DNA from: Bacteroidaceae bacterium
GTDB lineage: Bacteria; Bacteroidota; Bacteroidia; Bacteroidales; Bacteroidaceae
Reading direction: 5' to 3'
Length of the DNA stretch: 64,000 bases
NCBI GenBank assembly: GCA_017631315.1
Contig: JAGBTN010000010.1
Coordinates: 1 to 64,000 of the forward strand
Positions 48,363 through 55,816 of this stretch are shown in pieces. The position numbers and the translations under genes are program-made. The stretch's first letter is position 1; each line of letters opens with the position of its first letter. Below the pieces are notes generated by a model that worked only from the letters and a program-made list of their open reading frames with translations, ran no database searches and was not told the DNA's origin.

Positions 48363-49039
48363 AGTCTATCAAGGATTGGGATCCTGAAGATCGCCCACGT
48401 GAACGACTCCTGGCAAATGGAGCAGAAACATTGAGTAAGGCAGAATTGTTGGCCATCCTTATTGGAAGTGGTGTGCAAGGTAAATCTGCTGTAGAGGTAA
48501 TGCGTACGATTCTTTCCGACTACGAAGATAATTTGATGTTACTCAGTAGGGCAACTGTTCAAGAATTGATGAGGTATGATGGTATAGGAGAAGCAAAGGC
48601 TGTGACGATTGTTGCTGCATGCCAACTTGCGAACCAACGTCTGAAAGAGGATCTGCCACAACGAATGCATATAAAAACTTCTGCTGATGTGTTTAAGTTC
48701 TTCATGCATAAAATGCAGGATCTTCCTATAGAAGAATGTCATCTGTTAATGCTCGATTCGGGCTTGGCAGTCAAGGGTTCCGTTATGCTCAGTCGTGGTG
48801 GAATTACAGGTACGTCGGTTGATGTCCGTTGTTTGCTTCGGCATGCAATCCTTGGTCAGGCTGTTGCTGTCGTGCTTTGCCATAACCATCCCAGCGGTAG
48901 AATCCAACCAAGTCACGAAGACGACAACTTGACAAATCGTGTTAGGGAAGCATGCAATGCTGTTGGTATCCGTTTTATGGATCACGTCATTTTTGCAGGT
49001 AACGATTATTACAGTTATCAAGATAATGGAAAAATATAA
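48359..49039 (+). CDS. radC: RadC/JAB-domain protein
   Basis: A 226-residue RadC-family protein. A helix-hairpin-helix-like N-terminus (about 20-90; MRYDGIGEAKA) precedes the JAB/MPN+ domain with H175, H177, S185 and D188 in the HNHPSGRIQPSHEDD motif, the metalloprotease-type signature. The family was named for DNA repair, but its cellular role is disputed; recombination- and competence-linked roles have been suggested. The start overlaps the glycosyltransferase stop (ATGA). Confidence 0.93.
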   Translation: MKSIKDWDPEDRPRERLLANGAETLSKAELLAILIGSGVQGKSAVEVMRTILSDYEDNLMLLSRATVQELMRYDGIGEAKAVTIVAACQLANQRLKEDLPQRMHIKTSADVFKFFMHKMQDLPIEECHLLMLDSGLAVKGSVMLSRGGITGTSVDVRCLLRHAILGQAVAVVLCHNHPSGRIQPSHEDDNLTNRVREACNAVGIRFMDHVIFAGNDYYSYQDNGKI

Positions 49040-49042
49040 ATA

Positions 49043-49050
49043 TATCTTTG
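49043..49050 (+). promoter_or_regulatory. -7 box for the DUF59 protein gene
   Basis: TATCTTTG, 29 bases before the ATG. The upstream element is not convincing. Confidence 0.5.
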
Positions 49051-49079
49051 TGACACTTCATTTAAATATATCATAAATT

Positions 49080-49397
49080 ATGAATGACGAATTGCAAATG
49101 CAGGAAAGGGTGGTCGAAATGCTAAAGACAGTTTTCGACCCTGAGATACCTGTAAATATATATGATTTAGGTCTTATTTATCGTATAGAACTTAGCGAAG
49201 CGTGTACCATTCTGACTATAGATATGACGCTTACTGCTCCCAATTGTCCTGCTGCAGATTTTATTGTCGAAGATGTGCGGCAAAAACTCGAAACCATCGC
49301 CGGTATCGAGAAGGTGCAGGTTAATCTTGTTTTTGAACCCGAATGGGATAAGAACATGATGACTGAAGAGGCAAAGATGGAATTGGGTTTCTTGTGA
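49080..49397 (+). CDS. DUF59/MIP18-like iron-sulfur assembly protein
   Basis: A 105-residue protein of the DUF59 (MIP18, SufT/PaaD-like) family, which helps deliver iron-sulfur clusters. Typical stretches are VFDPEIPVNIYDLGLIY and LTAPNCPAAD with C56. The whole protein is essentially the DUF59 domain. No suf genes lie nearby, so its exact partner is not shown by context. lpxH follows 20 bases later and may share its transcript. Confidence 0.9.
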   Translation: MNDELQMQERVVEMLKTVFDPEIPVNIYDLGLIYRIELSEACTILTIDMTLTAPNCPAADFIVEDVRQKLETIAGIEKVQVNLVFEPEWDKNMMTEEAKMELGFL

Positions 49398-49417
49398 TTA
49401 TTTATGTGTTGTGATTT

Positions 49418-50185
49418 ATGAAGAATGTTTATTTTATATCCGATGCTCATTTAGGTAGTCTGGCAATACCGCATCGTCGTCAGCAAGAAAGACGTCTGGT
49501 GCGCTTCCTCGATGAAATAAAGACTAAGGCTCAGGCTGTTTATTTGCTTGGTGATATCTTTGACTTTTGGTTCGAGTATCAAACTGTTGTCCCCAAAGGC
49601 TATACACGTTTTCTTGGCAAAATAAGCGAATTAACAGACATGGGTATTGAGGTGCATTTCTTTATAGGTAATCACGATCTTTGGTGTTTTGATTATTTAG
49701 AGCAGGAATGTGGCGTTGTGGTGCACCATAACTCACAGACAATAGAGATAGGCGATCAGACGTTCTATCTCTCTCATGGCGACGGGCTTGGAGATAACGA
49801 TTGGAAGTTTAAACTCATTCGTGGTGTCTTTCATAATAAAGCCTGCCAGTGTATGTTCCGTTGGTTGCATCCTGCTTTAGGTATGTCTTTTGGCCTGAAT
49901 TGGGCAAAACATAGTCGCCTGAAGCACGGGCTTGATGGTGGGGATCCACCATATCAAGGCGAGAAAAACGAGCCTTTAGTCATATTTGCCAAGCAATACC
50001 TTAAAGTGCATCCCGAGGTGGATTTCTTTGTTTTTGGACATCGGCATATAGAACTTGATCTTATGCTAAGCAGGCAAACTCGCCTTATTGTTCTGGGTGA
50101 TTGGATAAGCCAATTTACTTATGCCGTTTATGATGGCAAGAATCTCTGTTTGGAGAACTATGTTGAAGGCGAAAGAGTTGTCTAA
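49418..50185 (+). CDS. lpxH: UDP-2,3-diacylglucosamine diphosphatase (LpxH)
   Basis: A 255-residue calcineurin-type metallophosphoesterase. The metal ligands are visible: D9 and H11 (SDAHLG), D46 (LLGDIFDFW), N85-H86-D87 (GNHD), and FGHRHIE near the C-terminus. It hydrolyses UDP-diacylglucosamine to lipid X in lipid A synthesis at the inner membrane face. Its stop overlaps the stop of the convergent GH27 gene by four bases, with no terminator between. Confidence 0.92.
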   Translation: MKNVYFISDAHLGSLAIPHRRQQERRLVRFLDEIKTKAQAVYLLGDIFDFWFEYQTVVPKGYTRFLGKISELTDMGIEVHFFIGNHDLWCFDYLEQECGVVVHHNSQTIEIGDQTFYLSHGDGLGDNDWKFKLIRGVFHNKACQCMFRWLHPALGMSFGLNWAKHSRLKHGLDGGDPPYQGEKNEPLVIFAKQYLKVHPEVDFFVFGHRHIELDLMLSRQTRLIVLGDWISQFTYAVYDGKNLCLENYVEGERVV

Positions 50186-52854
50186 CGAAGAATCTTTATT
50201 CCGTTTTTAATAACTATTCCTTTAGTGTTGTTTTTGTCATCTGTGTATTTGCGTCCGCTCAAATCGTAGGTGTCGTTTTGTGCTGTCTGTTCTGAATGTT
50301 GAACGGATGTTATTCCGTTGTAATAGTCCTTTGTTGCTTGATAGTGGAGTTCAAAGTTGTCAAAGCAACACCAATTGTCGTTTATGTAGTTGTTGCATTT
50401 AAGTCCAAATTGAAGTGTTCCTCTTTCTGTATGTGAATACTGCAGTTCGTTTTGATAGCAACCTTCGGCAAAACGTATGTTGGCTGCATGCATACTGTGG
50501 GGGTAACCATTGAGGTTGTCTGACGAACTGAACAGCGAAGCATTAGGCCATGTTTCTGAATAGAGAGACTTGATTTTTACTTTCTTTTCATTTGCGTAGA
50601 GATATGCCTGAATGTTTTCTGTCCCGGCTTTGTATGCTGCTCCAGCGTCGTTGTTTTTTGTCCTGTATAATGCATTGCACTTAATTGTATATATGCCGGG
50701 TTTCATGTTTGTAAGTATCTGGTGCAGGTCGAATGTTTTGTTGAATTCTTCTCCGCATCCGGAACGATATGTGGGTTCGCCTTTCCAGCCATCTTCGGAA
50801 GAGAAATCATAGTTTGAAATGAGTATTGTCATGTCAAATTGTTCTCCTTCTTTAGGCATGGCACTTTCTTCATGGAAGTATGTTGTCAATGCAGTCTTAA
50901 GGCTCTTTATTGCTGTGCTAATTTGGTTTTGTGTTGTTGCTATCGAAAACGATGTCTCGCAGCGGTCTACCTTTGTTTTGAGGGTGTTAAGTGGTGTTGA
51001 TTCCAGACTTGCTTCTATATTCTTGTTGGAATAATTTTTCCAGTAATGATATTCAACACATGTTGGAATGAGCTGGTTGATAGTGTTAAGCAGGTTTTTA
51101 GAATCTTTCAGGAGTGTCTTGATTTGGCTATTTAGAAGGTCGCCGGCTGTGGCTTTTTTAATCAGTTGTTCTGCGTTTTGTCGTAATTTGTTGGTCAGCA
51201 GACTATTGTGAGACACCATTTCCAATTGTCCGATTGTCTCTTCTAATCTTCTGTTCAGTATAGTGTTCTCGCCGGATTTCTCTATGCTCATGTAGTCAAT
51301 GTTGGGCATCCATCCGTTTTCGTTGTAGAGGAGGATAGCATTAGAACCTGCATTCATGGGTACCGTGATGTCATATTCTTTGAATACTCCCCAGTCTGTT
51401 GTTTGAACAACGATACGTCGAAGTTCTTCTCCATTCAATACGACATTAAACGAGCGACTTTCTTTTGATGCGGCAGCGAAGTGAATGGTGTACTCTCCTG
51501 CTTCTGCAATGTGAACATCTTTCCATTCTAATGAGTTACTGCGACGACCACCTAGCCAGCCTGCAAAGACACCTCCGCTTGCAGATGATGTTTTTTCGTA
51601 GATGGCTGTTCCTGCAGACTGATTGTTATATATTTCCTGATAATCGTGCATGAAGGCTGTCTCTGCTTCATAGATGTATCTGTCAAGTCGTGTTTCTGCT
51701 TCCAGTTTGTAGATGCGGGTTGCGTGAGGTGGGACCGATACGGACATGCCTTTCTCCATTGTGCCGATTTCTTTGTGCTCGAAAAGATCTCGTGCAGTCA
51801 CTTGTCCACCAAGGTCTACTTCGCTGAAACTTAGGTACATTTCAACTTCTCTGTCTGAAGGATTATAGAATGCTACAGCGCGTGTTTTTCCGTGTAGCGA
51901 GAGGATATCTTTTGCTAATATGTACGTGTCGCCATGGTGTTGTACTACATATGCTTGCAGCCCTAACGGGTCTTGATTAAGGGCTATCAGTTCTCTGTTT
52001 TTCAAGAGGGAAAGAGTTTGCTCTTTTATGTTTGCCATGTTGCAGCCAATAAGCAATGGACTAGACATGATACACCACATGCCGAAGTGGGTTTTGTCTT
52101 CTTCTTCGGACATGGATCTGCCGACTTCCAGCATGTCCATATCGTTATAGCAACCTCCGTAGCAGTATGCCGACATATATAGGTTTTCATCTAAAATTCC
52201 TTTTACGGAAGCCCATCCGTTGTATATGTCTCCTGTGGTGCGCCATGATGTTGATATGTCATGACACCATGTTCCGGGATATGCCCATCGGCAAAGGTTG
52301 TAGCGTACGTTTTTGCCAGTGTTGACTATTGCGTCATGAATAGCAGTATATTGTTCTTTTTCGTTTAGTCCGGCATGGTTTCCGCCACAATAGTCGACCT
52401 TTATGAAGTCGAACTCAAGTTCCTTGAAGTAGAAATCTGCATCTATCTGCTCGTAACCATAGAAGCCCACATTGGTGTTTCTTGTGTCGCCATTGCTGAT
52501 GCTGCCACAGGTACAGTCTCCTGCGTCACTATAAATGCCGGCTTTCAGACCTTTTGAGTGGATGTAGTCTCTCACCACTCTCAGTCCATTCGGAAAACGT
52601 TGTGGGTGGATGCGAACCTTCCCTTCTGCTGTTCGGCCATACTGGAAACCGTCGTCGATGTTGATATACTGGTAGCCAACGTCCTTCAATCCCTGTGACA
52701 CCATTGCGTCGGCTTGGCCTTTGATGATGTCTTCCGAGATGTTTACAGAAAAAGTGTTCCAGGAACTCCAGCCCATTGTTGGTGTTTCCACCTGAGCATT
52801 TATATAATGAGTGGAGCTTAAAAGAATAATGATAGCAATGAGTATTCTTTTCAT
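50182..52854 (-). CDS. GH27 alpha-galactosidase with extra C-terminal modules
   Basis: An 890-residue secreted enzyme. Signal peptide about 1-21. The GH27 (alpha/beta)8 barrel has nucleophile D154 (KVDYCGG) and acid/base D209 (SWRTTGD), followed by a beta-sandwich. Further on is a carbohydrate-binding-like domain (about 430-570), then a helical linker, then a second beta-rich region. The tail reads YDLSGRKYTDD then GIVIKNGIKILR, the kind of C-terminus many secreted Bacteroidetes glycan enzymes carry. A longer frame from 52947 was rejected because ATG 52854 begins the signal peptide. No susC/susD genes are close by. Confidence 0.9.
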   Translation of the reverse strand: MKRILIAIIILLSSTHYINAQVETPTMGWSSWNTFSVNISEDIIKGQADAMVSQGLKDVGYQYINIDDGFQYGRTAEGKVRIHPQRFPNGLRVVRDYIHSKGLKAGIYSDAGDCTCGSISNGDTRNTNVGFYGYEQIDADFYFKELEFDFIKVDYCGGNHAGLNEKEQYTAIHDAIVNTGKNVRYNLCRWAYPGTWCHDISTSWRTTGDIYNGWASVKGILDENLYMSAYCYGGCYNDMDMLEVGRSMSEEEDKTHFGMWCIMSSPLLIGCNMANIKEQTLSLLKNRELIALNQDPLGLQAYVVQHHGDTYILAKDILSLHGKTRAVAFYNPSDREVEMYLSFSEVDLGGQVTARDLFEHKEIGTMEKGMSVSVPPHATRIYKLEAETRLDRYIYEAETAFMHDYQEIYNNQSAGTAIYEKTSSASGGVFAGWLGGRRSNSLEWKDVHIAEAGEYTIHFAAASKESRSFNVVLNGEELRRIVVQTTDWGVFKEYDITVPMNAGSNAILLYNENGWMPNIDYMSIEKSGENTILNRRLEETIGQLEMVSHNSLLTNKLRQNAEQLIKKATAGDLLNSQIKTLLKDSKNLLNTINQLIPTCVEYHYWKNYSNKNIEASLESTPLNTLKTKVDRCETSFSIATTQNQISTAIKSLKTALTTYFHEESAMPKEGEQFDMTILISNYDFSSEDGWKGEPTYRSGCGEEFNKTFDLHQILTNMKPGIYTIKCNALYRTKNNDAGAAYKAGTENIQAYLYANEKKVKIKSLYSETWPNASLFSSSDNLNGYPHSMHAANIRFAEGCYQNELQYSHTERGTLQFGLKCNNYINDNWCCFDNFELHYQATKDYYNGITSVQHSEQTAQNDTYDLSGRKYTDDKNNTKGIVIKNGIKILR

Positions 52855-52886
52855 ATGGCTATGGTGTTTTTGTGTACTTTCGTGTT

Positions 52887-52917
52887 CAAATGTACAGATA
52901 AATGAGCAAAAAGTCAA
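52887..52917 (-). promoter_or_regulatory. Promoter for the GH27 gene
   Basis: Minus strand: CTTG at 52914-52917, 19 bases, TACATTTG at 52887-52894, 32 bases before the start. Confidence 0.5.
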
Positions 52918-52947
52918 GTTTTTTGGATAGTATATTTGTGTTTGCAA

Positions 52948-53036
52948 AACTATACGTGTATAAATGCCAAAGTTAACGTGTAAAGTTGCCCAACTTTACA
53001 CGTTAACTTTGCCGATTAAACACGTTAACTTTTTGA
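52948..53036 (+). repeat. 22-bp-type intergenic repeat with 21-bp palindrome (locus A5)
   Basis: Arms 52968-52988 and 52991-53011 are perfect inverses with a two-base centre. The right half has GTTAACTTTGCCGAT and a second GTTAACTTTTT exactly 22 bases on (53002, 53024). It therefore mixes features of both repeat types. It lies between the GH27 promoter and the end of the GH13 gene. Confidence 0.88.
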
Positions 53037-53038
53037 TG

Positions 53039-54673
53039 TTACCTCAGTATGACACCAAAATTTGCAGGGAGTGTAAGAACGAGAGGTTCTGTGGAATTGA
53101 AAGAACTTTTTATCTTCTTGCCGTTCAGCACATTGCTAAACGTTTTGTTTTCCTTTTCCTTTATGCCGGTAAATTCGAAGAAATGTTTTGGAATGTTGAT
53201 TGTAACAGTTTCTTCTTGGTTGGAGAAGTTGGCTACGATAAGAGAAAACTTTTTCCCCGAATGGCGTACAAAAGCATATTGGCGATGCAGGTGTCGGTTG
53301 ACATACATCAGGTCATAGAAACCTTCGCTTGTGTAGAGCTCTTGTTCTCGCAGTTGCAAAATACTTTGGTAGGTTTGTTGCAATGAGATTTCCTCTTCGG
53401 TTAATTGTTTGCCGTCGAAACGTCCCTTGTTCCTCCAGCGACGTATGGTTGAGACACTCCAGTAGTCAAAGATGGTTGTTCGGCCGTCGCGTCCACTGAA
53501 TCCCTCTTCGTCCATTCCTCTTTCGCCTAATTCCTGTCCAAAGTAAAGCATAAATGGACTGGGCATCAGACTGCTGACAAGGAGCGCAGGCAGAGCCTTT
53601 TCTCCGCAGCCAAGCAGGAAATCACTTGCCAGTCTTTGCTCGTCGTGATTTTCGAGGAAATTGAGCATGTGCTCGCGAATATCGTCAACCGACTGCCAGC
53701 AGGAAGTGATGCTTTGTGTGCTTTGGCCTCTGCAGACATTTAACAGCGTATCGTATAAGCCAACCTTGTCGTAGAGATAGTCGAACTTGCCACGGTGAAT
53801 ATAGTCGCGATATAAGGCGGGATTATATACTTCGGCAATGAAAACAATGTTGGGATAAGCAGTTTTGACTTGTGGCAAAGCCCACTCCCAAAACTCTACG
53901 GGAACCATCTCTGCCATGTCGCATCTAAAGCCGTCTATCCCTTTGCTTGCCCAGTAGAGCAAGATTTGAAGCATTTTTTTCCAAGTGTCTGGGGTAGGGC
54001 AGAAATGTACTTGACGACCGGAAATGATGTCGATGCCATAATTTAGTTTAATCGTCTCATACCAGTCGTTGCGATTAGGCCATGACGTGAAGTTGTCATT
54101 GCCTGTTGCCTTTGCCGGAACTTCTTGGTATGTGCTTCCCTGTAAGATATTATCCAAATGCAACTGCTCCGAGTGTAGGTAATAGAAGTTGTTTTGGGGT
54201 GAGAAACTACAAGAAGTATTGTCGTCTTCGCCAAGGTCGCGAACGCCGGCAGGCTTAGAATCGGAATGGTATTGGCGGGCAACGTGGTTGGGGACGAAGT
54301 CGATGATTACTTTCAAACCAGCCTTGTGTGTTCGCTCCACAAGTAGTTCGAATTCACGGATGCGCTTTGCCGGATCTTTTGCCAAGTCGGGATCTATGTC
54401 ATAATAGTCGCGAATTGCGTACGGACTGCCTGCTTCTCCCTTTATCACATCGGGGTTATCGACAGCAATACCATAGGAACTGTAGTCTGTCTTGCTGGCG
54501 TGTTCGATGACTCCGGTGTACCAAATGTGCGTACAGCCAAGGTTTCGGATTTGCTCTAAAGCCTTAGCAGTGAAGTCCTGCATCGTTCCACAACCATTTT
54601 GTGCTTTCGTTCCAAATGGAATGCCCGCCTTGTCAGCGCCAAAGAGGCGAGTGAAGACCTGATAGATGGTCAT
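53039..54673 (-). CDS. GH13 alpha-amylase-family glycosidase, cytoplasmic
   Basis: A 544-residue GH13 barrel enzyme. Conserved regions: DFVPNH (region I); FRCDMAE with nucleophile D252; IAEVY with acid/base E281; ENHDEQR with D344. No signal peptide is present, so it should act in the cytoplasm on imported or stored alpha-glucans. The specific activity (amylase, maltogenic or cyclomaltodextrinase type) is not clear. ATG 54673 is only four bases after fabD, so the two are probably cotranscribed; an upstream in-frame start at 54730 would overlap fabD. Confidence 0.9.
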   Translation of the reverse strand: MTIYQVFTRLFGADKAGIPFGTKAQNGCGTMQDFTAKALEQIRNLGCTHIWYTGVIEHASKTDYSSYGIAVDNPDVIKGEAGSPYAIRDYYDIDPDLAKDPAKRIREFELLVERTHKAGLKVIIDFVPNHVARQYHSDSKPAGVRDLGEDDNTSCSFSPQNNFYYLHSEQLHLDNILQGSTYQEVPAKATGNDNFTSWPNRNDWYETIKLNYGIDIISGRQVHFCPTPDTWKKMLQILLYWASKGIDGFRCDMAEMVPVEFWEWALPQVKTAYPNIVFIAEVYNPALYRDYIHRGKFDYLYDKVGLYDTLLNVCRGQSTQSITSCWQSVDDIREHMLNFLENHDEQRLASDFLLGCGEKALPALLVSSLMPSPFMLYFGQELGERGMDEEGFSGRDGRTTIFDYWSVSTIRRWRNKGRFDGKQLTEEEISLQQTYQSILQLREQELYTSEGFYDLMYVNRHLHRQYAFVRHSGKKFSLIVANFSNQEETVTINIPKHFFEFTGIKEKENKTFSNVLNGKKIKSSFNSTEPLVLTLPANFGVILR

Positions 54674-54677
54674 TTCT

Positions 54678-55577
54678 TTATTGTATGCCTTCAATGGTGA
54701 TACCTTCGGTTCCTTTTGCAATCTTTGCAATCATTCCCTGCAGAGCCTTGCCAGGACCACATTCTGTGAATTCTGTTGCACCGGCAGCCATCATGTTCTG
54801 TACCTCTTGTGTCCAACGAACACTTGCCGTCAGTTGCGCGATGAGATTTTGCTTAATTTCTGCAGCATCGGTATGAGCCTTAGCATCCACATTTTGATAA
54901 ATGGGACACGAGGGCGTATGGAATTCTGTTTGTTCAATGGCAGCTTCCAGTTCGTCCTTTGCAGGTTGCATGAGGGGACTATGGAACGCACCGCCTACGG
55001 GCAATACAAGTGCACGCTTTGCACCAGCTTCTTTCATCTTTTCGCAAGCTGTGTTTACCTCTTCTACATTGCCACTGATGACCAGTTGGCCGGGACAGTT
55101 GTAGTTTGCAGCAACGACTACGCCATTGCCAGCCGCACTTACTTCTTCGCAGATTTGTTCAATTGTCTCATCGGAAAGGTTGAGAACGGCAGCCATTGTG
55201 CCTGGAGCAGCTTCGCATGCCTTTTGCATGGCAAGAGCACGTGCATGAACAAGGCGCAGGCCATCCTCGAAGGAGAGTGCTCCTGCAGCAACAAGGGCAC
55301 TGAACTCGCCAAGGCTATGTCCGCCCACCATGTCGGGTTTGAATGCTTCGCCCAAGCACATTGCACTGATAACGCTGTGCAGGAAAACGGCAGGTTGTGT
55401 CACTTTTGTCTGTTTCAGTTCTTCTGCATCACCTTCGAACATAATATCTGTGATGCGAAAACCGAGTATCTCGTTTGCTTTTTCGAAGAGTTCTTTTGCC
55501 TTAGGATTTGTGTCGTAGAGCTCTTTGCCCATACCTGTGAATTGTGCTCCCTGGCCGGGAAATACAAATGCTTTCAT
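54678..55577 (-). CDS. fabD: Malonyl-CoA:ACP transacylase
   Basis: A 299-residue FabD that loads malonyl onto acyl carrier protein for fatty-acid synthesis. The nucleophile elbow is GHSLGE with S88. GQGAQFTGMG near the N-terminus and GGAFHSPLM with its histidine complete the site. Length is normal. Its usual fab partners are absent here; the GH13 gene follows at four bases. A -7-like box lies 36 bases upstream. Confidence 0.97.
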   Translation of the reverse strand: MKAFVFPGQGAQFTGMGKELYDTNPKAKELFEKANEILGFRITDIMFEGDAEELKQTKVTQPAVFLHSVISAMCLGEAFKPDMVGGHSLGEFSALVAAGALSFEDGLRLVHARALAMQKACEAAPGTMAAVLNLSDETIEQICEEVSAAGNGVVVAANYNCPGQLVISGNVEEVNTACEKMKEAGAKRALVLPVGGAFHSPLMQPAKDELEAAIEQTEFHTPSCPIYQNVDAKAHTDAAEIKQNLIAQLTASVRWTQEVQNMMAAGATEFTECGPGKALQGMIAKIAKGTEGITIEGIQ

Positions 55578-55612
55578 AATGTTTGATTTGATATATAGTT
55601 TTCTTTATGTTG

Positions 55613-55620
55613 CAAAAATA
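55613..55620 (-). promoter_or_regulatory. -7 box for fabD
   Basis: TATTTTTG on the minus strand. No matching -33 element is visible. Confidence 0.35.
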
Positions 55621-55744
55621 CTAACAATTATTCATATTTTACACATTGTTTACGGATTAACTTCACTTTACTTATAAATAATTGACTTAGGTCATATGTT
55701 TTTCTGTTCTATATTCATTACAAAATGCATATCGAGAAATATAT

Positions 55745-55775
55745 TTTGTTGTGTGAATTTAATATCGTATCTTTG
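55745..55775 (+). promoter_or_regulatory. Promoter for the GH92 gene
   Basis: TTTG at 55745-55748, 19 bases, TATCTTTG at 55768-55775, 41 bases before the ATG. Confidence 0.7.
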
Positions 55776-55816
55776 CAGAAACAAATATCTAATTATTCAA
55801 GTAATTATTTTTAATT

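Noticed and set aside
54666..55586. A 306-codon plus-strand frame opposite fabD
   Set aside because: It is the antisense shadow of fabD, which has all expected motifs; the antisense product is cysteine- and phenylalanine-rich without any domain.
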